The translations under genes were made by a program, and so were the position numbers. Shown piece by piece: positions 11,990-21,672 of a stretch of 42,500 bases of DNA. Numbering within the stretch: position 1 is the first letter of the stretch; each line of letters opens with the position of its first letter. The stretch lies in the NCBI GenBank assembly GCA_025716815.1, contig JAIXMN010000053.1:7501-50000 (forward strand), in the 5' to 3' direction. Origin of the DNA: Dichotomocladium elegans. Its lineage: Eukaryota; Mucoromycota; Mucoromycetes; Mucorales; Lichtheimiaceae. The notes beneath the pieces were generated by a model. It saw nothing but the letters and a program-made list of their open reading frames with translations. It did not search any database and was not told the origin of the DNA.

Positions 11990-12854
11990 TATAACACGCC
12001 ACACTCTAAATATATATATCTATATACTACTATAATAATATATATGCTTGTGTTACACAACGTTGCCTATATATGTAAAATGGGTCGGGGAGTCCAAAAA
12101 TGATCATTTCAAACCCCGGTAACTATTGCACTTCCCTAGAAAACTTGTTTTTTCTTTGTTTTATCTATAAACACACCATATCATACTCCCTGAATGGTTA
12201 TGATCTATTTCTGGAAAACTTTTATAACTTGTCATTCATTTTTAGTACCTGAATCTACTATTTTTCAGCAATTAATGACCATTTTCTTTTCAATGCCAAT
12301 TTTACAATATTTTAGCTGCATAACTATAGCAATAAATACAGCAATCTTTATGTGAAAGTCGTCCCTACTATATTAAGGTGATACAAAGCCCGTGAAACCT
12401 CAAAATCAAGGTGTTTGACTGCCTCATCTACCATATGTTTTTGAAGGCTCCCAAATCGTTTAGTCTGTGGAAGTGGTTAGGGTGTTGGGTGGGTAATGGA
12501 AAGGTTCTGGGTTCAACCCCCTGCTTTTTGCAATTTATACTTTACATGTATTTTTTAATTCCTGGGCCTCGGGTTCAGAATGGAAAGGTCCTGGGTTCAA
12601 TCCCCAGCCCCTGCAGCTTGCACTTTTATATTTTTCTAGAAAGCCTTGATGAAATGTACTGTATGATCTCAGATTTCATTACTAATCGAATAAAAATATC
12701 ACCCAATCGGAAATAATCATATGATAATCATATGATAATCACATGCTTATCTTGTGATAATGTGTAGAACCTAGAAAAATGTACAAAATGCCATAGTTTT
12801 CCTGCTTCACATATATCCCCCATTCTACTTGTATGTCTACTTCTACTACACTTA
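11990..12854. other. Insert X, left flank
   Basis: AT-rich sequence beginning within the helicase gene. It includes an ATATAT stretch, the near-palindrome TTGTGTTACACAA near 12048 and AAACCCCGG near 12113. An inverted CGGGGTTTAAAA with GTTACAC occurs near 34152-34175, which may be the matching end of the same insert, but no clean repeat or target duplication can be fixed. Three copies of an ATAATCATATG-like unit lie near 12713-12750. No gene. Confidence 0.35.
12440..12640 (+). repeat. tRNA-derived SINE-like unit
   Basis: A Pol III A box TGGTTAGGGTG (12474-12484) is followed, at normal tRNA spacing, by a B box GGTTCAACCCC (12510-12520). The segment ATGGAAAGGT(T/C)CTGGGTTCAA is repeated with a second B box at 12594-12604 and no second A box. 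No intact tRNA fold is evident, so this is read as a SINE head or degenerate tRNA-derived repeat. Confidence 0.5.
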
Positions 12855-12930
12855 CAGGATTTTCAAGAAGAAGTTTGCCACAAATTTTAGTTGTTCATAT
12901 AGTCCGTCTAGGTTTTTCGTTTTTTTTTGC
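12855..12930 (+). mobile_element. E4: solo left end of a fourth E-type element
   Basis: TA followed by CAGGATTTTCAAGAAGAAGT and CACAAATTTTAGTTGTTC, closely resembling the first 45 bp of E1. Similarity fades after about 70 bp and no matching right end is seen. TTCATA at 12894 lies 39 bp from the tip, the same position as the first hexamer of E1 and E2. A relic or truncated copy. Confidence 0.65.
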
Positions 12931-13158
12931 TTCAAATTCGAATACAAATTTTAGTATTTTGTTTCTCTTCTTCCTTTGAAATTAGAATGAAAGATAAATG
13001 GTTGGCCTCCCAAAACTATTCTGGTGTAAAAAGAGGAGAAGGAAAGCTCCCTTACCTTCAAGGATATAGCACCTATTCTTTTAGACTGTGTTCAGGCATC
13101 AAAGTCATTAGAAGCAGTAATAGTTTATTATAGCTAAAGCATCTAAACTAGATGGCTA
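12931..13158. other. Insert X sequence left of E3
   Basis: Unrecognised sequence ending in the TA (13157-13158) into which E3 inserted. It continues at 33820 beyond E3. No gene is supported. Confidence 0.35.
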
Positions 13159-14297
13159 CAGGATTTTCGGTAATTTACCGAGTAATTGAAGGAAAGAAAT
13201 GTTCAAAGGTTTTTTCTTTTCGTTGGACGAATGGAAAAGAATGGCTGAGTGTACATTTTATTCATGGGAGGGTATATGTATTTCGACTTCCCCTCTGTTT
13301 TATATGCTATAGAAGCAAAAAGAAGTAAGGGTGCGATTACTAAAGGTGTAGGGTTGAAGAAAGCAACTGACACTTGCAATTTGGATTTTCGCCACACAGA
13401 AGCAAATGAGTACCAGATAGCCGGTTCACTGTAAAAGTTTTTATTTTTTGGTCGTCAGATGGAAGATATCAATTAGTCCCCCGAATATTATTTTCGCAGT
13501 ACCGGTTGCACAGATCCTTTGCGAGACCATTTTCATAGCATCGAACTTGCACTGGGTACAAGAATATATTCGCACCTCTGGTGATTATTTTGGTTGGTAG
13601 GACCATGTTCATAGGATACTACTTTAATTTAATAGGGTAAAGAATATTCGTCAGTAAAGAGGATTTATGCACGCTATCGGTTGACAGCTTTTACTATATA
13701 AGGAGAGACAAGGAAGACTCTCCTTGGGAGAAGAAGGTCTTTGTCCGCTTTGAAAAGGGAAGGCGCACGGCGGTTTTCGCAGAAAAAATTTTTTCATGGT
13801 GGCCTTCCGCGTAATTTTTTTCCTTGGTCCTCTTCCGCGTAAGTATTTTTTTTCTTAATGCAACATCCACACAATTACACGGTCACCGCTACTGATGGTG
13901 AAGTCGCCGCCAAATATCCTGGTGCCAAGGAAAGATTGACGTTAAGGCGGCATTTTGACGCGTAATATAGTCAAGACGATGAGCACCCTGCAGCTATACG
14001 TATTTCCATTATTTGTAATCCGCGATTGGGTGACATTATTGCAGTACCAAACTCTCCCTCTCTCTCTCTCCTGCTCTAACGAGGCTTCCTTATGCAGACG
14101 TTAAGAAACTGCCTGCTGCTCTCTTACAACGCATCCAACAGACTTGGGATAGAAAGGAACGCGTACATACTGCAAAGAATGCGAATGGCAGCGTGGAAAA
14201 GATCATGCAGAAAAAAATAAAAACCGAGGTAATCTTTGGAAGGATTGAAAGCGATACGGGGATTTGAAAGAAAGGAATGTCGCATTGCACGCCTACA
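13159..14297 (+). repeat. E3 left terminal inverted repeat
   Basis: Inverted match to 32679-33817 over 1139 bp, diverging just after GCGCGCCTACA-type sequence near 14297. The tip contains a short palindrome, CGGTAATTTACCG. TTCG tetramers are present but sparser than in E1 and E2. Confidence 0.88.
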
Positions 14298-14529
14298 CGA
14301 CGAACAGGCGGAATGCAGAGTATGGGTCACACATCGGACAAAACACGGGGAACGGAGAGGTCAATCACTTTAGAATGGTGGGGAACAGAAGACTTTATAA
14401 AGTCAGCTGTATTCGATTATTCGTCATGATCTTCTGTTCTTTAACGGGTTGCCAGCGTTGTGGGGCTTTGGGCAGTGCGACGAATCCCCGGTGACTCTCA
14501 ATAACTCCTTGCATTTCTTTCCTCCCACA
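14298..14529. other. E3 leader between left TIR and gene C
   Basis: Short unique segment, probably with the gene C promoter. Nothing further is recognised. Confidence 0.3.
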
Positions 14530-14677
14530 ATGTCGAAAACAAAGCAGAAATCAACGGCAGTTAAGTTAAGGTTAACGAACGGTGGCTCTACGTCAGGTCA
14601 CTTGGTGTCTCTCGTTACCGCCATCCGGAAAATTCAACAAAGCCGGGCAAGACAGCAGGAAAGACATCGGCGCGTCC
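14530..14677 (+). pseudogene. E3 gene C, 5' part, split by element Y
   Basis: ATG at 14530 opens a Lys/Arg/Gln-rich frame (MSKTKQKST..., later SRARQQERHRR). The frame runs to the target duplication GCGCGTCC of Y. Joined to 28669-28718 it continues in frame (HLHDLFERLTLEGPSS) to a TAG, giving 65 residues. No family is recognised. It is placed upstream of gene A, like gene C of E2, and has a similar basic start. The sequence match to E2 gene C is weak. Confidence 0.5.
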
Positions 14678-14699
14678 GGCTAAAAGAAAAGATATGTAC

Positions 14700-15703
14700 T
14701 CACCTTTTTAAATTGATATTACTCCTCCATTATTCATGGTATCGCAATACTGAAAACAGTATCATAAACTGTGGGTTTTTGGTATTCTGTGTGAGTAATT
14801 TGGTAATTATATCTCCGATTCTCACTATATTATAGCCTTTTGAAAATAGGGACTTTTTTTAAGAATTTCTAGCTTTCAATTTTCAATCGCCATTTTAAGG
14901 ATCAAAATGACATTTTTAGGTTATAGTTACTAATACCAATCCTCCTTATTTTTTTCGGAGAATACAGCGGGCAACTCAGTTTGCTGAGCTCAAAAATGTT
15001 AAATTTTCTGGGAAAATCCATTGTTAATTAGTATAGTATCAGAGTAGAGTTTTTTTTATTAAAAAGCATTTGTATATGTTTTCTCTAACCTACTATCGTA
15101 ACACAAGCATACAATATATCACCAATCCGTCGCTTTACAGTATACTAATAGGCAGTTACTTTTATTAGCCATTTTAGCAACAAAACAAGGCAAAACTAAA
15201 ATTTGGATTTCAAAAATGCATATGGTATAAAAGTGCAAAACCGCCAAATCGAACCTGCGACCTACAGTATACCAGTAGTCCGCAGTTACCAGTATACCAA
15301 CATAACACACATCTTCTTACTATACCATGTGGTTTTTGGTATGATAGTCAGTATTCCCTTTATGGTATATGAGTTATTATGGTTCAAATATATAATCCCT
15401 CATGTTTCACCAGATTCATGTAGCATCAGCTACAGTGACAGGTCACTATTAACTGACAGATGCCTCTACTGTGAAATGAGGTGGCTGAAGAGAATTAGAT
15501 TGCTATAGATATCACACATATTGGCACCAACTATCCCCCAAAAAATTATAGCTATGTAAAAATGACTCGGGAGAATGACTCAGGTCCACATTAGTAAGCT
15601 TTTTTCCCTTAATCCGGTATACCTGCTAGGCGGAGTATACTGTTACCAACTATATATAAAGAGGGCTATAGAATACACCCATCCTATCTTATCACTCTTC
15701 CCT
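14700..15703. other. Y 5' non-coding region
   Basis: AT-rich sequence ahead of the Y transposase. AGTATAC/GGTATAC-type repeats and CAGTTAC motifs occur around 15140-15320. No gene is supported. Confidence 0.35.
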
Positions 15704-15798
15704 ATGTCCACTGAGCCTAACCTAACCTCCCTCAGCACACCACTCCCATCTCTGTATGAGTTCTGGCCTATTGCAGGATGTGAATCCACAGCTTTCAG
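15704..15798 (+). CDS. Y transposase, exon 1
   Basis: ATG at 15704 starts MSTEPNLTSL...WPIAGCESTAF. The exon ends with AG before the donor GTAGTT at 15799 (phase 2). E2 inserted 19 bp into the intron that follows. Without E2 the intron is 53 nt, ending CACAATAG at 21240. Confidence 0.7.
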
Positions 15799-15817
15799 GT
15801 AGTTAAAGATTAACATA

Positions 15818-16959
15818 CAGGACTTTTCACAAGAAGTTTGCATTTTGTAAAAGTTTTTCGGACACGGTGATAGTTATCCGAAAACTAGGAAGTGAAAATC
15901 GGATATGGTGTTGTTGTAATTCGGAAAGCTCGACTTGATTTTTCACGGTCGGGTTCAAGGTTTATCCAGAAACGAGAACCAAATTTTTCGGAAATCCTCA
16001 CAATGCTTTTTCGTAGTTGGAGAACTCAATTTTTCGGACAGGCGCAAAGCTTTCTTTCGAACTAGAGGATTTGATTCATTCGTTCTCTGACAGACATTTC
16101 ATTCGGAAGCCTGCACTCTGTTATCCGCAAAACGTCCCTCGATTTATCGTAATCATCCACTGAGAGCATTCGGACGAAGTCTTTAAATAAATCGCGGTTG
16201 TATATACAATTCGGAAGTTGTACAATGTTGTTCGGAAAGAAGATGGCTTTTATTCGGAAAGGAGTTAAACTCGCTATGCTTCTGTAATGCACTCGCATGG
16301 GTATAGTTATTTTTAGTTTCTCCACTAGTGATTGAGCAGGTCGAATGGAGGTGTCGATTACAGCCAAGGGATTGGGGCTACAAGAAAAAAAGCGACTGCC
16401 GTAAGCAGCGAAAAATTTTACTATTTTTACTGTGGGAAGTAGAACGGAAAATATGTGTTCCCTTCCCTTCATCACCGTCCTGAACGTTTCACTCCCAAAT
16501 TCCGCACGAGTTCTCAGTCGACATAGTACTGCTGCAATAATGTGATAAATGCCTACGCTCGTCCCTGCAATAAATCGCTTTCATCCCGGCACATTTTACA
16601 AGCAGCTAAAGCTCTGATTTCATGGCAGCAAAGTCGTTGATTTGTGTCCTTGTAAACGCATTAGCCAGGAATGTCATATAGTACGTCAGCATGCTTGTTA
16701 ACACCATTGGATCAGACAGCATTACTCCAGAGATTTATCTATGTAGTTGTAACCACAAGTTTGAATTACATGGAGGCGGTATAGGTGAGTGTCTCTCATA
16801 CGATACCATAGAAAATGGTGAACATATCCTCCAGTGTCCCTGAAATATTGTTCCTACGTCGTTATCTCTCAACATGACGGGTTGGCCCTTTTTACATACA
16901 TGTTATGATTAAAGGTGACAGTGGGTTGGTACAAGGAACGGTGGACGGTGCTTTACCGT
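15818..16959 (+). repeat. E2 left terminal inverted repeat
   Basis: Inverted match to 20064-21204 over about 1.14 kb with few differences (for example near 16665). Diverges after CTTTACCGT. It holds ten TTCGGA/TCCGAA hexamers in 402 bp. Confidence 0.9.
15857..16258 (+). promoter_or_regulatory. E2 subterminal TTCGGA motif array
   Basis: TTCGGA starts at 15857, 15920, 15987, 16033, 16102, 16169, 16210, 16231 and 16253; an inverted copy TCCGAA is at 15877. Intervals are 20, 43, 67, 46, 69, 67, 41, 21 and 22 bp, close to multiples of about 22, so the sites would face one side of the helix. The array is mirrored in the right TIR, with its outermost copy at 21160-21165. Probable binding sites for an element-encoded protein (inference). 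Confidence 0.6.
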
Positions 16960-17052
16960 GTCTGTGAATGCTCGATCGTCAGTATGTATACAAGTTGACA
17001 GGATACAGCCGAGTAGAGTATGAGTATTTAATAAATGAGCAAAATGATTTTA

Positions 17053-18087
17053 TTAATCTGAAGCGGATGGGAAGGCCAGGAAGATATAGTCTTGGCATTT
17101 TGATGGCGATATGGTTTCAAAAACGGCATCAAAGCGATCCTCGGCTGATTGCCTTTTTCCAGAAGACAGCTGTTGGTTGCAGCAAAGTAGCAAGTCCCGT
17201 ACCAAATACTCAGCAGGGTTCCAAGCCAACACCTGCGCTGGAAAAATGAAAGGGGTGTGCCCCTTCTCCTTGGCTTTTTGAAATACCGGCGCTGCCACCT
17301 CAGCTGGGAGAGGATCAAATCCAAGAAACAGATCCTTCCTTTTTTCGGCGTCCAAAATCGCCACAATGTCAGCAACGAATTGGATAAATTCGTCCTTGGT
17401 GACGCGTCCTTCGAGAGATTTTGACGCAGTCGTAACGATGCCAGTGTGGTCGAACGCAATTAGAAGGCACACGTGTGGCTTTTTATCGCCCACATCGGCT
17501 GTCTGCGAAGACGATTCGGTGGAGCGTGCTGGGTATGTGCGCCGCCCATTCACCAGGAATGCCACTTCCGCGACAAACACGACATTCTTGTCAGGTTCAA
17601 ATTCAGCTCTGGCTGACAATCGGTTGAATTGCCTTTCGTGCTCATGCGCCGCTTCGATCGACGGCTCCACATTGAAGCTTTTCATTCGCTGAAATGTGAA
17701 TCTTGCATTCTTTTGTAGCCATCTTTGCAGTGCCACGCGCGAAGGGAGCCCATCGACGTCTTCCTCCATGCAATGCGATAACACATCGTCAACAGCGCAA
17801 ACTGGGTGAGTATCGACGTACTCCAGAATCACTCTAACCATGGCCTTGCTGAACGGAGCCTTGGCTTTCGGGCCTCGCTTTTTAGGCGATTCTTGCTCCA
17901 ACTGGTAACGAGCAACGTGGTCCGAGAACGTCGACACTGCCATATTCGCAGACTTGGCGGCTTCAGCCATGGGGACACCGCACAGGATGTACTTCTCCAT
18001 CGCCGCCTTGACTACTTCTGCGTTGTGACGCTTATACCCGGTTTTGTCACCTCGCTTGTACACCTTGTTCGTTTTTGATGCAGTCAA
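17053..18087 (-). CDS. E2 gene B: dead transposase paralogue, 5' truncated
   Basis: An open frame of 344 codons matching gene B of E1 throughout. It has the basic lead-in, a helix-turn-helix (AEAAKSANMAVSTFSDHV), a helical linker and the degenerate catalytic fold. The first catalytic position is Ala (FVAEVAF, residue 173 of this frame), the second is Asp258 (GFDPLPAE) and the third is Glu293 (NPAE). There is no ATG at the start of the frame; the first in-frame ATG is about 30 codons in. The exons for the acidic N-terminus seen in E1 and E3 are missing, apparently lost with the deletion that ends just upstream. The remaining frame has no stops, so it decayed little after the deletion. Confidence 0.78.
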   Translation of the reverse strand: MTASKTNKVYKRGDKTGYKRHNAEVVKAAMEKYILCGVPMAEAAKSANMAVSTFSDHVARYQLEQESPKKRGPKAKAPFSKAMVRVILEYVDTHPVCAVDDVLSHCMEEDVDGLPSRVALQRWLQKNARFTFQRMKSFNVEPSIEAAHEHERQFNRLSARAEFEPDKNVVFVAEVAFLVNGRRTYPARSTESSSQTADVGDKKPHVCLLIAFDHTGIVTTASKSLEGRVTKDEFIQFVADIVAILDAEKRKDLFLGFDPLPAEVAAPVFQKAKEKGHTPFIFPAQVLAWNPAEYLVRDLLLCCNQQLSSGKRQSAEDRFDAVFETISPSKCQDYIFLAFPSASD

Positions 18088-18094
18088 ACTTCTC

Positions 18095-18787
18095 TGGTTG
18101 AGACTTTCTTGCTACGAACTCGACGAACAGATGCAGTGAATCGGCGAAGGATGTGGCCGACATTCTGTCGTGTGGTGCCCACGATCTTTGCAGTCTCAGC
18201 ATGTGTCATTCCGCATAAAATTGCTAAATGGATTATGCGTTTGATCTCCTTCTCGCTTAGGTTCGGCCCATTCTTTACCTGAGTCTTTTTCTCGGCAGCG
18301 CGTACGGGACGATTTGCATTTGTTCAATCACTTCGGAATTGAAGGTAGGCGGCATCGGCGCTCTGATGGCTGGCAGCAATGACTCCATGCCCAGCATTTC
18401 GTGAGCTGGCGCAGTTATCGCTACATCCACAGCATGTCCGTCATCACTGTCGTCGTCGACGCTGCCACCACTGCTTTCTTCCTTGCTGCTGCTACTATAG
18501 TCTGACTCAGACTCATCTGCTGCGAAACGATATTGGAGGAAACGGGATTCATCCTCGTCTTCGCTCATAGCGTCATCGTCTACTTTGATTTAGCGGGTAC
18601 GTCAGGTTATGAGAGTAACATGGCGAAGATCCAGAGAGTTCAAGGTATCAACAAGGTTGGGTGTATCAATTGAAAGGTTATTGCCCGCAGCGCGCGAATG
18701 GATAGCAAGTCGATGCGTACGTTTTGAAATTCTACCCGAGGAACGAGTTGAGATGTTTCGAGTTTTGGTAAATTTGGATGTGGTCAT
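18095..18787 (-). pseudogene. E2 gene A remnant: N-terminus and HTH only
   Basis: ATG at 18787 gives a first exon like those of E1 and E3 (RSSGRISKRTHR). A second exon at about 18580-18275 carries MSEDEDESRF.QYRFAADESESDYSS and MESLLP, conserved with E1. A frameshift near 18300 breaks the frame. In the shifted frame the HTH follows (NLSEKEIKRIIHLAILCGMT to GTTRQNVGHILRRF). The sequence then meets a stop and gene B begins at once. The whole DDE domain is missing, so E2 cannot make an active transposase. Confidence 0.8.
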
Positions 18788-18861
18788 TGAGCGATGGGTT
18801 AAGGTGGAAAGAGAGAGGAAGAATCTCTTATGAAGGGATGGGGAGAATATATAATAAACTT

Positions 18862-19584
18862 TTAAACATTTCTTTTTGACGCCAACCACTTCTGAACACT
18901 TTTCTCCACCTTCTCTATCTTTGATATCACAATCCGGCACTCATATAGCATTGCTTTTCTCAATGCAGACTGAGAAACTGTCATATAGGTCTTTGATCGA
19001 TTTGCCAGTATGGGCTCGGTGAGTGCCGACCAACTGCATTCAGCATCGGCGGGTACCTTGCTTGCGCTGCCATCGTATTGCGGTGGCTCTTGTAATTCAC
19101 CTCTTGGAATATTGGCGAGCTCGGCTGGTGCTTCATAGTTGGTTGATACGTTAATAATAGAGAAAGATAGCTATCACTTACAAACACGGTCTTCTAGTTG
19201 CAAGCATTTTACGGCATCCATAATCTCTTCCACAGATTCTGATGAAATATCCTGTTCCAGGATTAGCACAGGTTCCACATCTGGGTCATCCAAAAGGGTA
19301 AACTCCGGGATCCGTCGGAGCATTTCATCGAGGATTGGCGTCGGCTCTACATCCTGACTTGCTTCGGTTGTCTGGTCATCTTCATTAGATAACGGTACAT
19401 TCACCTGCGCAGAGGATGCCCTTGCTTGTTTTAGGTCATTGACATCGTCCACAAGAGAAGTTAATGACCTAATAGCTGCCTCCAATTGCTCTGCAGTTGG
19501 ACCAAGTTTCCTAGTTGACCGTTTTCGTATCGCCGACTTGTTTGCTGCTCCCCCCTTGCCATTTGCTTTTTTAACTTTTGCCAT
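18862..19584 (-). CDS. E2 gene C: basic/acidic protein upstream of gene A, unknown
   Basis: Two exons, 19584-19182 and 19130-18862, join through a 51-nt intron with a strong donor (GTAAGT) to give 223 residues without stops. The N-terminus is Lys/Arg-rich (MAKVKKANGKGGAANKSA, then IRKRSTRKLG). A likely amphipathic helix follows (EQLEAAIRSLTSLVDDV), then an acidic middle with ESVEEIMDAVKCLQLED, and a basic C-terminal helix (VEKSVQKWLASKRNV). No domain is recognised. It lies directly upstream of gene A on the same strand, the position held by gene C in E3. The charge pattern suggests nucleic-acid or protein binding (inference only). Confidence 0.6.
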
Positions 19585-19590
19585 CGTCAC

Positions 19591-20063
19591 AGGAGATACT
19601 TGCTCTACTGCGAATTAACTGAACGAAAGGTGGAGAAGAGAGGTTCTCTGTAAGGTCAGCGCGTTAGTTCAATGATATGGATCCTTACGTTTGTACAACG
19701 CGGTACATCAGCAAGTGGAACCTTACGACCTCCGCATTTGCTTCCTGTCCCTCTATCCTCGGATGGATCATGATTATTGCCGAGATTACGGGAGAGGATA
19801 CAGACGCTGTGCAAAGGGATATCCGGATATTTTCAAAAATAATAGTTTGCTGTTGGGATTACGTCAAACCATGATACAGAACATCTGACACAATAAACAA
19901 CTGTTGACCGCTAAAAGAAATGGTATTTACTCTAACGCTTGACATGATCAAGTCGTTTCGTAAAATCTCCATAAAAAGCGTGTTCCACCCCGAAGGTGGA
20001 AGCAAAAGGCTCTCGAACACCATTACTCCAAATCGAATAGCTTCAAAGTTGAAATCACAGGAA
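19591..20063. other. E2 segment between gene C and right TIR
   Basis: About 470 bp with no supported gene, presumably the gene C promoter. Short open frames on + look like chance. Confidence 0.35.
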
Positions 20064-21204
20064 ACGGTAAAGCACCGTCCACCGTTCCTTGTACCAACCC
20101 ACTGTCACCTTTAATCATAACATGTATGTAAAAAGGGCCAACCCGTCATGTTGAGAGATAACGACGTAGGAACAATATTTCAGGGACACTGGAGGATATG
20201 TTCACCATTTTCTATGGTATCGTATGAGAGACACTCACCTATACCGCCTCCATGTAATTCAAACTTGTGGTTACAACTACATAGATAAATCTCTGGAGTA
20301 ATGCTGTCTGATCCAATGGTGTTAACAAGCATGCTGACGTACTATATGACATTCCCGGCCAATGCGTTTACAAGGACACAAATCAACGACTTTGCTGCCA
20401 TGAAATCAGAGCTTTAGCTGCTTGTAAAATGTGCCGGGATGAAAGCGATTTATTGCAGGGACGAGCGTAGGCATTTATCACATTATTGCAGCAGTACTAT
20501 GTCGACTGAGAACTCGTGCGGAATTTGGGAGTGAAACGTTCAGGACGGTGATGAAGGGAAGGGAACACATATTTTCCGTTCTACTTCCCACAGTAAAAAT
20601 AGTAAAATTTTTCGCTGCTTACGGCAGTCGCTTTTTTTCTTGTAGCCCCAATCCCTCGGCTGTAATCGACACCTCCATTCGACCTGCTCAATCACTAGTG
20701 GAGAAACTAAAAATAACTATACCCATGCGAGTGCATTACAGAAGCATAGCGAGTTTAACTCCTTTCCGAATAAAAGCCATCTTCTTTCCGAACAACATTG
20801 TACAACTTCGAATTGTATATACAACCGCGATTTATTTAAAGACTTCGTCCGAATGCTCTCAGTGGATGATTACGATAAATCGAGGGACGTTTTGCGGATA
20901 ACAGAGTGCAGGCTTCCGAATGAAATGTCTGTCAGAGAACGAATGAATCAAATCCTCTAGTTCGAAAGAAAGCTTTGCGCCTGTCCGAAAAATTAAGTTC
21001 TCCAACTACGAAAAAGCATTGTGAGGATTTCCGAAAAATTCGGTTCTCGTTTCTGGATAAACCTTGAACCCGACCGTGAAAAATCAAGTCGAGCTTTCCG
21101 AATTACAACAACACCATATCCGATTTTCACTTCCTAGTTTTCGGATAACTATCACCGTGTCCGAAAAACTTTTACAAAATGCAAACTTCTTGTGAAAAGT
21201 CCTG
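20064..21204 (-). repeat. E2 right terminal inverted repeat
   Basis: Reverse complement of 15818-16959, ending AAAAGTCCTG then TA. Carries the mirrored TCCGAA array, outermost copy at 21160-21165, 39 bp from the tip. Confidence 0.9.
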
Positions 21205-21240
21205 TATGTGATTAACCTATATTCTGATGCACCACAATAG

Positions 21241-21672
21241 GTACCTTGTAGGTCAAGGCACTTTCTATAATGAAGACTACCAAGGCCCAGAAATTATGTG
21301 CCCAAATGGTGTTAGAAGAAACTTGGTTTTTGGTAGATCGCGTGGTCTTGTCTGGCAATGTCCAAAGAAAGAATGCTGCCATAGGTCTCGCCGATCAATT
21401 CGTACCCAGTCCTTTTTCTACCAGCTGAAGGCTCCATTAAACAAGATTCTCTTGGTTATCCTACTTTTCCTCCAACGTTGCCCAACTACCAATATTTCAG
21501 CTATGGCAGGGATATCAGTACCAACAGTAAGGGAAATCCTAAATATGGTCCTTTATGTAATGGAGTGCCACCTTACTTTGGATGACATGATGGTTGGCAA
21601 GTATTCTTTTCCTAGACACATTCACTATGCTATTTACTAATCTTCCATTAAACGATTATAGGAGGAATTGAT
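21241..21672 (+). CDS. Y transposase, exon 2 and start of exon 3
   Basis: Exon 2 (21241-21596) continues from exon 1 in frame (RYLVGQGTFYNEDYQ...). It has a Cys-bearing N-terminal region typical of ISXO2 proteins (CPNGVRR..., WQCPKKECCHR, RSIRTQSFF). It is followed by helices with ISAMAGISVPTVREIL, a probable HTH. The exon ends before GCAAGT, a GC-AG intron (21597-21661). Exon 3 opens with GGID and is cut at 21672 by the Plavaka element; the last codon GAT is the target duplication. Confidence 0.8.

Larger units (their letters stand above)
15818..21204. mobile_element. E2: defective IS630/Tc1-like element, 5387 bp
   Basis: Tips CAGGACTTTTCACAAGAAGT, perfectly inverted at 21204, with TA on both sides (15816-15817 and 21205-21206). 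Arms are about 1.14 kb and nearly identical. All genes are on the - strand in the order gene C, gene A remnant, gene B, so E2 is oriented opposite to E1 and E3. An internal deletion removed the catalytic half of gene A and the 5' exons of gene B. It sits in intron 1 of the Y transposase. Confidence 0.92.
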
